From: Xylogone sp. PMI_703
Lineage: Eukaryota > Ascomycota > Leotiomycetes
NCBI GenBank assembly: GCA_021399445.1
Contig: JAJTUQ010000014.1
Location: forward strand, 62,001 to 126,000
DNA: 64,000 bases
Direction of reading: 5' to 3'
Part shown: positions 36,002-49,213 of the stretch, in pieces
How positions within the stretch are numbered: the first letter of the stretch is position 1
How the letters are laid out: each line of letters opens with the position of its first letter
Program-made: the position numbers and the translations under genes
The notes under the pieces: model-generated
The model's database searches: none
What the model saw: the letters and a program-made list of their open reading frames with translations, nothing else
What the model was told of the DNA's origin: nothing

Positions 36002-39000
36002 CTTAGTTAACTTTATTTGTTTATACTCTTCCAGGAGCTTATTAAAGTTAATAAAGTATTCCTCTGGCTTTTATATATTTAACTATTTATATTCTTCTTA
36101 TTCTTTTTATCTGATTAAATAATATTATATATTTTTTATTAACTTATTATCTAAGATTTTTTTCATTTCTTATTTTATATTAAAATCTTATTTTAGTTTC
36201 AAGTCCAGAACTAATAACAATCTTAATAATATTTTTTTAATATAACTATATAAAATATAAAATATATTTATATAATATTAAGAAATTTTAGTTTATATAT
36301 CAAATTCTTTAATTTCATTTAATTTTATATAAGTTAATTTTTTTTCTAGTTTAATTTATTACTTAGTTTTGTTATTTTAATAAATCTGCAGATAATATAA
36401 ACTTTATCTCCTTCAAGTTTAGGTTTTATATTATACTTTTGATTATAATATTTTTTAATTTGTTTATTCATTATTTAACTATTTTAAAAATATTTTTTAT
36501 TTTTATTTTTATAAAATAAATTTAAACTTTATAATTATAATTTACAAAATAAGACATAATCTTAATAATTTTACTTTTTATGTTATTATATACTAATTAT
36601 ATTATTAATAAGAAATTTTTCCAATTTGATTATTTATAATCTATATAACAACAAAAATAAACTTTTATGATCTGATTAACTTATTCAATTTGACTATCTA
36701 TTTAAGTTTATCTTTTTATAATGATTTTTCTTTTAATGTTTAATCTTTTATAAATAACTTTTCAGAATTTTGATATAAAAAGTTTATCTTTATCTAAAAT
36801 AACTTCTGATATAATTTTATATTTTATAATAACTCTAAAAATTATAATTTTTACCAGATCTTCTATTATTTATATTTCCTTTTATAATAATAAAATAAAA
36901 TACTTTATAAATTTATTATTATAATAAAAATTAAGTTATAATAATCTTTATCAAGTTTATTAATACTTCTTGAAAAAAGTAATTCTGTAATAAAGTCTTA
37001 TAAAATAAAAGTTTAAAGTTTTTTTAGATATCTAAAGAAATATTAATCATTTTATAAGTTTTTTCTTGATATTTTAACTTTATAACAAACATTATAATTA
37101 TTAACAACTTTAATAACTTTTTGTTAAAGTTTAAAGATAAAGAATTCTTATTATAACTTATTCTTGGTCTTAATAATTTTTTAGTAATTATATATAAATA
37201 ATTCATATTATTCTCTTACAAATTCTTGAGTAATTATTAATAAGACAAATATTCTTTTATCCTTTAACTAAATGTTTAAAAATTCTTAATCCTTAAGTTA
37301 TCTAGCATTAGGATTCTTAAAGATTTTTGTTTTCTTTATAATAACTATTTTTATTTTATTTAACTAATCTTCGTCAATAACTTATATAACCATTAATACT
37401 TATATATAATTAAAATATAAAATATAATTTTCTTTTTTGAATATAATAAATTCTTACTTTAAACTTTTTTCTATATAATTTAATTATTTGCTAAAAGTAT
37501 TAATCTTAACATTTTCTATTCTTTGAATATAACAAATCCTGAAATCATATTATACTAACGTTTTATATTAATATACTTGTTTTTTGTTGAAATCTTTAAT
37601 AATCATAAAAGTTATTAAGTTTTTATAATCCGAAAAGATCTTAAATTAATATTTTGTATTACATAAATAAACTTTTTAATACTTATAATACTTTACAATA
37701 ATCAAAAGTTTTTTATCATAAATATTATAATTTAACTTTACTAAAATAAAATTTCAGGAATAAAAAGTCATTAATCTTCATTAACTTTTGTTGTCTTTTT
37801 ACGACAAAACTTCTTTTAATACTTTATTTAAAATATCTGTTTTCAGTAAATATAATTTCTTAGGATTAATACAAACTAATATTTTGTCTTTATTATACTG
37901 ATTTTTAATCTTTTAAAAAGTTTTTTTGGTTTCTTATTTTAAACAAAAATATATTTTTCTTCGTTAATTTTATTAATAAACTAATCTTTGTTGAATAATT
38001 CATTATATAATATTTATAATAATTTATAAATCCGTTAAACTATTAAACTTCTTTGATTATTCTAGAGATAAACTAATCTTTAATAACTTTAACCTTTTTT
38101 AGGTTTATTTAGAATTTTGTATCTGAAATTATTTTACTTAAAAATTTTACTTTTATTATATTAAACTAATATTTAACTAGTTTATACTTTATATCATTTT
38201 CGATTAATACTTTAAGTATAATATTAATGTATTATTTATATTTTCTAGTATCTTAGAATAAATTAAAATATTATTTAAATATATTATTACAAAATATTCT
38301 AGATATAATCTTAAGATTATATTATTTACTTTTTATATAATTATTAATATATTTGTTAAACCAAAAAGTATAATCAAAAGTTTATAAAATTTATATTTTG
38401 TCTAAATAATAATTATTTATTCATAATCTTCTTTGATTTTAATTAGATTAAATTTTATAACAAAATTTAATTTCGTGAAATACTTTACTTGAATAAATAT
38501 ATTTCGTATTTTATTAATATGAAGTAATAAATATTAATTTTTTATAATACATTGTTTAAGTCTTTATAATCTTTATATAATTATCCTTTAAGGTTATTTA
38601 ACTTAAGTACTTATATTAATAATATTTTAGTTAAAAAACTTAATTTTTTATAAAAAAATTTTATTGTCTGCTTATTTAATCATTTCTTCAGGATTTTATC
38701 TTTGGTAAGATTTATGCTATAAATAAACTTATATAATAATGTTATACTTTCCTTAAGAATAATCTTATAGTCTTATTCCTTAGATAATAATAATATTATA
38801 GTTTTCGGTTACAGAATAAATAACTTATAATAATCCTGATATTCCTTAGGAAAAAAGTCTAATTGACTTTAAAGATTATCTTGAATAATTTCAATAACAT
38901 AAATATTTTATATTAATCATTTCTTTAAAGTCATTTTATAATAATTAAATATTAGTTCTTTGGTTTTTTAATTAATATTCAAATCATGAAACTTTAATCA

Positions 39001-41298
39001 AGGTTATTTTAAGATTATATTTTCTTTTCGGAAGAAAAAGACTTTAAATTATATTTTCTCTTGATAATTCTCAATTTTCATGACCAAAGAATAAGTCCTA
39101 ATAAATATATCTTTTTTTACAAAAGATCTGTCTGTTATCCAAAGACATTTGCTAAAAGTTTAAATTTATACATTTAACTTTTTAGTAATTAAAGATAATA
39201 TAGAATTAAACTAACTTCTTGAGTTTATTAATATTTTAAGGTTTTTATTATTAAATTTAATATTTAGACAAATGACTTTTTTCTTTCTGGTTATAAATAT
39301 ATCAAAGATAAATCTTATATTAAATTCTTCTTTTTAGGTTATCTAAAATAATACTTTCTTTGTTTTAAGTTTTCTTAAGTTAAATAAATTATTAATATAT
39401 TTCTTGAAAAATATTTATTTATAATTAAACTTATAATAATGATTAATTCTGTAATCATAAGATTTTTTCTATTGTTTTATATAAAAAGACAATTTTTAAT
39501 AAAGTTCTTTCTTTATTCAATAAGATCTTTCTTCGTCTTTATAATAAATAACTTATACATATAGATCTAACTATAATAATCATACGTTTTCTCTTATTAA
39601 ATAAAGTACTAAATCATTATAATAAAGTTTATTAATAATAATTTTCTTGAAATTAGTTTATATAACTTTAATTACTATTCTGAGTTTTTATATTCTATAT
39701 TAAAAAAATCTTTTTCCTTGGATTAATATATTTTATAAAATATTTCTTTTTATTAATCTTTAGATCTTAATATAGTCTTCCTTTGGTGATATAAATATAT
39801 TAATTAGTACTAAATTTTTTTTACTTATAACTAATTAATTAAGTATAATAATAATATGAAATTTTTTCGTTTTATATAATTAAAGAATTTAGAACTTTAG
39901 AAGATTTTCCGAAAAAAATCTTTCGTTAAATTTTGATTTAATTCTGACTTTCTTATTATTATATTATAAGAAGTATATATAGATAATATTTATACTTGTT
40001 CTGTTAAAGAAGGATTTTACTCTTAGGTTATTAATACTTTACTAATCTCTTTGTTAAACGTTAGACTAAACAAGTTAATAATATTTTAGTATTCCTTAGG
40101 TAAAAAGTTATTAAAATAAGTGATTTTTAGCTTATTTGTTATAAAGGAGAATATTTCTCTTATTAGTTTTTTAATATTATAATAAAGTTTTATAATTAAG
40201 TCCTTTGTTAGAAAGATTTGTAAAATTTGGCTTATTAACTAATTTTTAATATTTTTGGATAATTTATCAAAATTATTTTAACTTATTATTAAGAAGTTAC
40301 TTAATCTATAAGATTTATTATTTTTTACTGAAAATATTATAAATATAATCTTTATTTCTTTAGATTTTCTTTTATCTTCCTTATAATACTAAGAAGTTAT
40401 ATACTTACCCTATTTATATTTAAAACAAAGTTTCTTAGATTTTCTTTCTTTATATTCTTTAAAAATAAAATAAAAAACTTTTTTTCCAGAAGATTTTTTA
40501 CTTTTCTTTTGATTATTATATCCTTTTCCTTGGCTTTTTGTATTCGTTATCTGGTCAAAGTTTATCAGGTCTTTATAGTTATCAGTATAACCTTTTCGGT
40601 AATTCTAGAATATATAAAAAAATTTTCTTTTCTTTTTTATTCTGTATTTATACTAAAAATTATTAATTTCTTTTATTTTTTTTATTTGTTTAATTAATAT
40701 ATCAAGATAAAGCCTAATTCTGGCTAATTCATCTTTAATAACTTTTTTAAACTTTGATAATACTAAAATATTAATACTTTATTCTCTTAACTTATTATAT
40801 TATTAAATTATTTAAATTTCGTGTTATAAACTAATATAAATTTTGTTTATTTTAGAATATATAATTATTATTTTGTTTTATTTATTTTATAAAAGTCTCT
40901 GAAAATTTTCTTTATCTTTTCTTTAAAATTCTTGAATAAAATAAATAAAATAATAATATCTTATTATTTATTATTATAATCTTCTGGATAGTTTTTGAAG
41001 TTTTCTATATAAAGAAAAACTTATTATAGTATTTCTTTTTCTAAATAAATAAATAATCATATAATCTTCTGTAGTTTATTCTAGAACTTATTTAAATATA
41101 AATTTAAATATAAATAAACACAAAACTTAAAAGTCTTTAATTTAGATTTTTTTCCTTTAAAGTTTTTAATTTTTCTTAAGTTTAGTTTTTTCTTAATAAA
41201 GTTGATTATTTCTTGGGGCCTGACCTCTGGCTACTCTTAGAGTTATAGATTTAAAACTTTTTTAGCTATAATATCTTTGAGTTTTCTAGTACTTAAAG
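36002..41298 (-). pseudogene. Main gag-pol part of the outer element
   Basis: Heavily RIP-mutated minus-strand gag-pol of the outer 27,472-49,213 element. The zinc-knuckle region is near 40,405-40,440, the RT region near 38,220-38,400, and the integrase/chromodomain end near 36,020-36,250. Almost every frame is closed within 60 codons. Confidence 0.75.
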
Positions 41299-41736
41299 TA
41301 TAATATTTTTATTAAAGTTTAAAGTATTTATTATATAAATAATAAATAAAGATAAAGGGTAAAAGAATAACTTTATAATATATAAGTTTATTATTATGAA
41401 ATATAAATATTTTATAAATTAATTAAATTAAACACAAAGTTTTTATTTATGGTTTAATTATATTTTTTATAATAATTAAAAAGATAATAATAATCTTAGA
41501 TTAGTTTAATCTTTATTAATCGTAGGATTAGTATAATTAATATTGATCTTATTAATCTTTCTGGATTATAACAATTAATGTTAATCTTACTAATTGTCTT
41601 AGTTAATTCAGGTACTCGTTTAATTATTAATATTAATCTTTTATATATATAAATAAATAATCAGTATAAGCAAAAAGGTAATATTAGTTTTCCGATAATA
41701 TTATCCTATAGTTTGTATAATTCTTCTTATAGTACT
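41299..41736 (-). repeat. 5' LTR of the outer element, first part
   Basis: The LTR is split by the 41,737-49,040 element and continues at 49,046-49,213 (606 bp in all). Its last five bases, GTACT, are the duplication of the inner element. Confidence 0.85.
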
Positions 41737-42342
41737 TGTAACGTTCCTACAAGGGTATGGGGTTATCTATCACTCAAATGATAGATGAAGGTAAAGGGCA
41801 AGAGAATATCTTCATAAGGCTTTAGGGTAGTTACTATGAAATGCAGGTATACTGTAAATCAATTGAATTGAGCACAAAGCTCCTATTTACTGTAAGTTCT
41901 ATCTACTTATATAAAAAATGAATTTCCTCCGAGTCCCATTAATCCCATCGATCCTCCTGAGATCCATGGGATCCATGGGATCCGCTTATCTAATCCAAGT
42001 ACTCATTTAATCGTTAATATTAGCTTTTTGCACGTATAAGCAAATCATTAGTACAAGTAGAAAAATAATACTATTTCTCCGATAGTATTACTATTTAACT
42101 AGTACAACTAAAGGATTAGTACTATAATTCCGATAATACTATCCTTTAACTTATACAACCTTTTTTATAATATTAATGTTGAATTTGTACTATTCTTTCG
42201 CTAATATTAATAATATAATAATATTAGCGATACCATAACCAGGACCCTGATAACCATCTTATCTTATACTTATTTAACTAAAACAATGATTATAAAAGTT
42301 TTGTACTTAAGTCACTTGTCACAACTTTACGAAATTATAACA
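41737..42342 (-). repeat. 3' LTR of the 41,737-49,040 element
   Basis: 606 bp, minus orientation. The U3 variable block is of the CCCATTAATCCCATCGATCC type with repeated GGATCCATG, unlike the blocks in the copies at 4.1 kb, 28.7 kb and 63 kb. Confidence 0.88.
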
Positions 42343-42432
42343 CTATCCCCTTCTTAACCTAGCTTTGTCTTAAAGCTTATAATTAAGACATAAAAATCCT
42401 TACAACAATTCAATTCTTCCTTCCTTTCCATC

Positions 42433-43060
42433 ATGCCCCTTAAACGTAGTCTTGAACAGAGTTATAGTGAAACAGTGCAAAAGAGAAAGAAAGAAGCCCA
42501 TCCCGAGCTGATTTCAAAAGTCCAAACTTCCAGTATTAAAATGTTTTCTTGCAATTATTATGAAAAGAAGAAACTAACATGTTTCATAACTCTGGATTCT
42601 TTACAATACAAGGAATATATTAAAGCTAAGAATAACACAAAGTATAATATTCATGATTTTTTTTCAGTAAACTAGGAAGCTTTAGTGGCTGAAGAACAGA
42701 AACTTTCTCAAGAGTAAGAAGAGACCCAGAAAAAAACTTTAAAAACACAAGCAAAACTACTAAAGTTAAACCGTCAGAAAGAATAGTTTCACTTTCGAGC
42801 TGTAGAGATATTACATTATAGTTTAAAGAATATAGATAAGTTAGATACTGTTGAAGAAAAAAGAGGCTCAAGAAAGAGAAGGAAAAGGAAATGTTACAAC
42901 AATCAGAAACTACTCAGCTGGCGGAGACTAGGCCTTTCGAGGCCTTCCCCTCCGACGCTGATTTCTTTACTTATACCGATATTCCGTTCAATCTGTCCTA
43001 GCTTACTTCGCCTGTTCGTACTCCTCCAGGAGCTTATTAAAGTTGATAAAGTATTCTTCT
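42433..43060 (+). pseudogene. Antisense zinc-cluster-like frame, best-preserved start (aORF copy 4)
   Basis: An ATG at 42,433, 91 bp from the 3' LTR, opens 80 codons opposite to pol. The start is basic (MPLKRSLEQSYSETVQKRKK). The cluster follows: C-N-Y-Y-E-K-K-K-L-T-C, eight residues, Y-K-E-Y, eight residues, Y. This gives C-x2-C-x6-C-x8-C-x2-C-x8-C when the TAY codons are taken as former TGY. The frame closes at a TAG at 42,673 but continues in frame past three RIP-type stops (TAG/TAA for CAG/CAA). There it has a coiled-coil-like part (EEQKLSQE...) and the tail SLKNIDKLDTVEEK, also seen in copies of both families. After a frameshift a last shared segment reads DADFFTYTDIPFNLS. No function is known. 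Confidence 0.6.
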
Positions 43061-46000
43061 AGTTCCCAGGTATCTAACTATCTATATTCTTCTCATTCCT
43101 TTTATCTGACCAAGTATTATTTCTTGTTTTTTATTAATTTGTTATCTAAGATTTCTTTGATTTCCTATTCCATATTTAGGTCTTATTCTAGCTCTAAATC
43201 TAAAACTGGCAATGATCCCGGGAATACTTTCTCTAGTATAGTTACATGAAATACTAAGTATATTTATATAATATTAAGAAATTTTAGTTTATATATCAGA
43301 TTTCTTAGTTTCTTTTTGATTTTATATAATTTAATCTTTTTTTAGTCTAATTTATTGTTTAGTCTTGTTATTTTGATAAATCTACAGATAATATAAACTT
43401 TATCCCTTTCTTTAAGCTCAAGTTTTATATTATACTTTTAATCATAATATTTCTTTATGTATTCTTGTGTAAATTTGATGTTATACTTTAAGTAATTATA
43501 AATTTTTTCTAATTTGTCTACTCACTGTTTAGTTATCTTAAAAATATTTCTTATTTCCACTTTTATGAAATGAATTTAGGTTTTGTAACCATAATTCATA
43601 AAGAAAAATATAACTTTAGTAATTTTACTCTTTACATTATTATATGCTAATTACACTATTGATAAAAAATCTTTTCAATTTGATTATTTATAATCCATGT
43701 AATAACAAAGATAGGCTCTTATGATCTGGTTTACTCATTTGATTTGACTGTCTGTCTAAGCCCATCTTTTTGTAGTAATTTTTCTTTTGATGCCTAATCT
43801 TTTGCAAATTATTTCCCAGAATTTCAATATAAAGAACTTATCTTTGTCCAAAATAATTTCTGCTGAAATATTATAGTCCACTATAACCCTGGAAATCATA
43901 ATTTCCGCTAAATCCTCGGCTGTCTATGTTTCTTTCTATGGTAATATAATGAAATACTTCGTAAATCTATTGACTATAATGAAGATTGAGTTATAATAAT
44001 CTTCATCTGGTCTGTTAGTACTTCTTGACAGGGGTAATCTTGTGATGAAATCCTACGAAATAAAAATCCAAAGCTTTTCTAGTATCTGAAAAAACATTAA
44101 TTATCTTACAGGCTTTTTCCTTGATGTTCTAGCTTTATAACAAATATTACAGTTATTGATGACCTTAATGACTTCTTACTGAAGTTTAAAAATAAAGAAT
44201 TCCCATTATAACCTATTCTTGGTTTTTGTGATTCCTTGATGACTATGTGTAAATAATTCATATTGTTCCTTTACAAACTCCTGGGTAATTGCTGGTGAGA
44301 TGAATATTTTCTTATCTTTTAGCTAAATGCCTGGGAATTCCTGATCTTCGAGCTAACTAGCCTCGAAATCCTTAAAAATTTCTTTTTCTTCTATAATAAC
44401 TAACTTAATCTTTTCTAACTATTCTTTGTCAATAACTTGTATAATTATTAATACTTATATATAATTAAAGTATAAAATGTTGCTTTCCTTTTTAAACATA
44501 ATGAATTCTTGCTTAAAACTTCCTTCTATATAGTCTAGTCGCTTGCTCAGAGCATCAGCCTTAACATTCTCTAATCCTTGGATATAATAAATCCTGAAAT
44601 CATATTATATTAATGTTTTGTACTAATGTACTTATTTATTGTTAAAATCTTTAGTAATCCTGAAAATTATTAAATTCTTGTAATCCAATAAAATCTTAAA
44701 TGAATATTTAATATTATATAAGTAAACTTTCCAATATTTACAACAATTTATGATGGACAAGAATTCCTTTTTGTAGATGTCATAGTTTAACTTTGCTGAA
44801 ATAAACTTTCGAGAGTAGAAGGCTACTGGCCTCCAATATCCTTTGTTATCCTTTTGTGACAAGACTCTATTTAATACCTTACTTGAGGTATCTGTTTCTA
44901 GTAAGTATAATTTCTCGGGATTAGTATAAGTCAGTATTCAGTCTTTGTCGAACTGATCTTTAACCTCTTGGAAAGCTCTCTCCTGCCTCTCTTCCTAAAC
45001 AAAGGATATATCTTTTTTCGTTAATTCTGTCAATGGGCCAGCTATCTTTGAGTAAGTCATTATATAATGTCTATAATAATTAACAAGTCTGTTAAACTAT
45101 TGGACTTCCTTGACTATCTTTGGAATAAACTATTCTCTGATAACTTTTACTTTTTCTGGGTCTATTCGGAATCTTTTGTCCAAAACTATTTTATCTAAAA
45201 ATTTCACTTCTATCGTATTGAACTAATACTTAACTAATTTACATTTCATGTCATTATTAATTAATACCTTAAGTATAATACAAATATACTATTTATGTTT
45301 TTTTAATATCTTAGAATAAATTAAGATATTATCCAAATACATTATTACAAAATAATCCAAATATAGTCTCAAGATCATATTATTCACTTTCTACATAATC
45401 ATTAGTATATTTGTCAGACTAAAAGGTATGACCAAAAGTTCATAAAGTCTATATTTGATTCGAATAACAATATACTACTTATGTCCCTCCTTAATCCTTA
45501 TCAAGTTAAACCTTATAACGAAGTTTAATTTCGTAAAATATCTAACTTCAATAAACATATCTTATATATTATTAATACAAAGTAATAAATATTTATTTTT
45601 TATAATTTTACTATTTAAATTTCTATAATCTCCACATAGTCTTCCCCGAGGGTCATCTGGCTTTGGTGCCCATATCAATAATGCTTTTCATAAAGAACTC
45701 AATTCTCTGTAAAAGTTCTTTATGGTCTATTCATCCAGTCACTCCTTCAGGATCTTATCCCTGGCAGGATTTGTTCCATAAATAAGTCTATATAAAGGGG
45801 TTATACTTTCCTGGAGAATGATTTCATAGTCCTATTCTTTGTATAAAAGTAAAACTGTATCCTTTGGTCATAGAGTAAATAACTTACGACAATCTTAGTA
45901 TTTTTCCGGGAGAATGTCCAGTTTATTCTAAAAGTCATCTTGAGTAAGTTCAATAATAAAAACATTTTGTACAAATCATTCCTTTGGTCCAATACTATAA

Positions 46001-48407
46001 TAATATTTAAATATTAATTTCTTTATTTTCCAGTTAATATTTAAATTATAGAATTTTAACTAAAGTTATTTTAAGATAATATTTTCCCTTTTAAAGAAAG
46101 AAACCTTAAACCGGATTTATTTTTTATAATTTCTAATCTTCATAATAAAAAGTTTAGTTCTAGTAAACATTCCTTCCTTTGTTAATAAGCTGTTAACCAT
46201 TTGTAAAGGTTAATTATAGACTTCAGTCTGTGTGTTTATTGTCTTAGTAACTTATAGCAAGATTAAGTTAATCTGGCTTCCCGAATTTACTAAGGCTTTA
46301 AGGTTTCTGTTGCCAAACTTAATATTTAACCAGATAACTTCTCTTTCGTTAGCCATAAATATATCAAAAGCAAATTCTATATTAAATTCCTCTTTTCGAG
46401 TCATCTGAAGTAATACCTTCTTTGCTTTAGGCTTTCTCAGGTTAAACAGGTTATTAATATACTTCTTAAAGAATATTTATTCGTCGTTAAACTCATAATA
46501 ATAGCTTATCTTATAACTATAATATTACTTTTGATACTTTATATAGAAAATTATTTCTTGATGTACTTCCTTTTTGGCCTAGTACATCTTCTCTTGGTCT
46601 TCATAATACATAACTTAAGCATAAAAGTCTTGTCGGAATAACTATATATTTTCTCCCAGGGAATAAAGTACTGGGTCATTATAGTACAGTTTACTGATAA
46701 TGATTTTTTCGAAGTTAAATTATATAACTTTAATTACTGTTCTTAATTTCCATATTCTGTACTAAAGAAGCTTATCTTGCTGAAGTAATATATCTTAAAG
46801 AATATTTCTTTTAATTAATCTTTAGGTTTCTACATAACTTTTGTCAAAGTAAAAAGTTATTCCAACCAATATCATTCTTTTACTTACTTATAACTCATTT
46901 ATTTAATAAGGTTAGACAATAAAATCCTCTTGTTCTATATAATTAAAAAACTCAAAACCCCAGAAAACTTTCTGAAAGAATTCCTCTGTCATTCTTTGGT
47001 TAAGTTCTAATACCTTGAATATTGTATATAAGGAATACACTAATAAAATTCTAACATGTCCTTTTCCTTTCAAGGATTCCCAGTCAATTTGATTAAAACT
47101 ACCCTGAAACTCTTCTCAAATCATCAATTCTTCCCTAACTTGTCCTAAGAAGAATAAGTCCAACAAGTCAGTAATATCTCAATATTCTTTTAGAGAGAAA
47201 TTGTCAAAGTTAGCAATTTCCAAGCCTTATTATTCTACTTTCTCCATAACAGACATTAATATATCTAACTCACTGACAGTAAGAGAAAAGACTCTTGAAG
47301 ATATCATACTTTTAACATTATAATAAACTTCTGTCATAAAATCTTTTATAAAAAATTTTCGTAAAATCTAGTTTACAGACTAATCCTTAACATCTTTTGG
47401 TAATTCGTCAGAGTTGTTTTATCCTACCAATAAGGCGTCACCTGAATCATAAGATTCATGATCTTTAGCCAAGGACACCATAAACACAGTTTTGACTTCC
47501 TTTAGCTTTCCTCTGTCCTTATTACCATATTCCCAGGCAATATATCTGGCTTGTCCATACTTGTAGCAGAGCTTCTTTTCTCTCCTTTCTTTGTATTGTT
47601 CAAAAGTCAAATTATACTTATTTTTTCCTTTGAGTAATCCTTTGTTATAGTTCTTAAGACTTTGTCTTCTTCTTCCCATAATCTTATCGAAGTTTATTAA
47701 GTCCCCTTAATCATCAATATAATCTTTTTGTTTATTTGTTTATAAAGAGTAAGGAATTCTTCCTTTCCTTTCTATATATTATTCATATTGAAAATTGTTA
47801 ATCTCCTCAGCCTCCTTTATTTACTTGACTAATGTATTTAAGCAAGGTTTGATACAAGCTAATTCGTCCTTAACGGATTTCTTTAACCCTTGGCGATACT
47901 AAAACATCAATACTTTATCCTCTCAGCTAGTCATATTATTCAGTTGTCAGAATTTGGTATTATAAGCAAAAACAAAGTTAATCTGTTTCAAGGCATATAA
48001 TTGCTATTCCGCCTTATCTGTTTTATAAGAATCCTCGAAAACTCTTTCCATTTCCTCTTTAAAACTCTTGAAGAATACAAATAAGTTGATAATATCCTAC
48101 TATCTTTCTTCATCTTTTTCGGTAAAATTCTCGAAGTTCTCTACATATGGCAAAGCTTATTATAACACTTTTCCTTCCAAGTAAGTAAATAACCATATAA
48201 TTTATTAAAAGTCATTTTGAAACTTGTCTTTATACAGATTCAAATATAAACAAGTTCGAAACTTAAAAAGTTTTAACTTAAACTTATCTTTTCTAAAACT
48301 TTCGATCTTTCTTAAGTCTAGCTTTCTTTTAATGAAGTTGGTCGTCAAGTTAAGGCTAGCCTCAGGGGCTTGAGGGTTCTATTGTGAAGACAAGTCTCCG
48401 GCCATGG
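43061..48407 (-). pseudogene. Broken gag-pol of the 41,737-49,040 chromovirus
   Basis: The minus-strand Gag starts at an ATG at 48,405 (MAGDLSSQ, then a TAG at a former CAG). The Gag zinc knuckle is open within 47,419-47,679 and reads CYKYGQARYIAWEY, a CCHC box with one Cys, the His and the last Cys turned to Tyr. RT lies around 45,250-45,480. RNase H is open at 44,632-44,862 and includes the characteristic WRPVAFYSRKF...LNYDIY. Integrase follows, then a chromodomain-like end near 43,030-43,200 (EILDNKL...QYLVR). The integrase end overlaps the antisense frame. Confidence 0.82.
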
Positions 48408-48410
48408 TAC

Positions 48411-48434
48411 CTTCGAGTTTCAAGGTGCTCAAAG
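48411..48434 (-). other. Hairpin next to the 5' LTR, where a primer-binding site is expected
   Basis: Reading on the minus strand, CTTTGAG directly after the LTR can pair with CTCGAAG 10 bases later. The same arrangement follows the LTR at 50,056. No TGG-type tRNA primer site is visible. Confidence 0.4.
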
Positions 48435-49040
48435 TGTAATATTCTTACAAAGGTATGGGGTTATTTATTACTCAAATAATAAATAAAGATAAAAGGCAAG
48501 AGAATATCTTCACAAAACTTTAGGATAATTACTATAAAATGTAAGTATACTATAAATCAATTGAATTAAGTACAAAGTTCTTATTTATTATAAGTTCTAT
48601 TTACTTATATAAAGAATAAATTTCCTCCGAGTCCCATTAATCCCATCGATCCTCCTGGGATCCATGGGATCCATAAGATCTGCTTATCTAATCCAGGTGC
48701 TCGCTTAATCATTAGTACTAACTTTTTGCACGTATAAACAAATCACTAATACAAGCAAAAAAGTAATATTATTTCTTTAATAGTACTACCACTTAACTAG
48801 TACAACCAAAGGGTTAATACTATAATTCTAATAATATTATCCTTTAGCTTGTATAACCCTTTTTATAATACTAGTGTTGAACTTGTACTATCTTTTTGCT
48901 AGTACTAGTAATGTGATAATACTAGTGATACTATAACCAGGACCCTGATAGCCATCTTATCTTATACTTATTTAACTAAGGCAATGGCTATAGAGGCCCT
49001 GTACTTAAGTCGCTTGTCACAACCCTGTGGGGTCGTGACA
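48435..49040 (-). repeat. 5' LTR of the 41,737-49,040 element
   Basis: 606 bp, minus orientation, with intact right end GGTCGTGACA. Same U3 block as its partner. Confidence 0.88.
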
Positions 49041-49045
49041 GTACT

Positions 49046-49213
49046 AATGTCGAGCTTGTATTATTCTTTCGTTAATATTAATAATATAATAATATTAACA
49101 ATATTATAATTAAGTCTTTGATAATCGTTTTAACTTATACTTATTTAACTAAAGTGTTAATTACAGAGACTATAAAACTTAGTCATTTGTTATAACTTTG
49201 TGAGGTTATAACA
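49046..49213 (-). repeat. 5' LTR of the outer element, second part
   Basis: Continues the LTR interrupted at 41,736 and ends GGTTATAACA before the duplication GAAGT. Confidence 0.85.

Larger units (their letters stand above)
41737..49040 (-). mobile_element. Full-length family A chromovirus inside an LTR (TSD GTACT)
   Basis: A 7,304-bp minus-strand element with two LTRs of 606 bp (41,737-42,342 and 48,435-49,040). It is flanked by a perfect 5-bp duplication GTACT (41,732-41,736 and 49,041-49,045). It sits inside the 5' LTR of the outer element. It is among the best-preserved copies: the Gag start, an RNase H segment and the antisense frame are still partly open. Confidence 0.92.
27472..49213 (-). 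mobile_element. Outer family A chromovirus carrying two nested copies (TSD GAAGT)
   Basis: A minus-strand element whose own sequence is 27,472-28,689, 36,002-41,736 and 49,046-49,213. It is flanked by a perfect 5-bp duplication GAAGT (27,467-27,471 and 49,214-49,218). Removing the two inner elements and one copy of each duplication restores a single 7.1-kb copy. The 3' LTR is 27,472-28,042 (571 bp). The 5' LTR is 41,299-41,736 plus 49,046-49,213 (606 bp). Its U3 carries a CCTGGATTAG...CTAATCCAGG block. It has more stops and is more AT-rich than either insertion inside it. Confidence 0.9.

Noticed and set aside
27472..49213. A centromere, judged from the dense AT-rich retroelements
   Set aside because: Nested, RIP-mutated elements are common outside centromeres in such genomes; nothing in the sequence alone points to a centromere.
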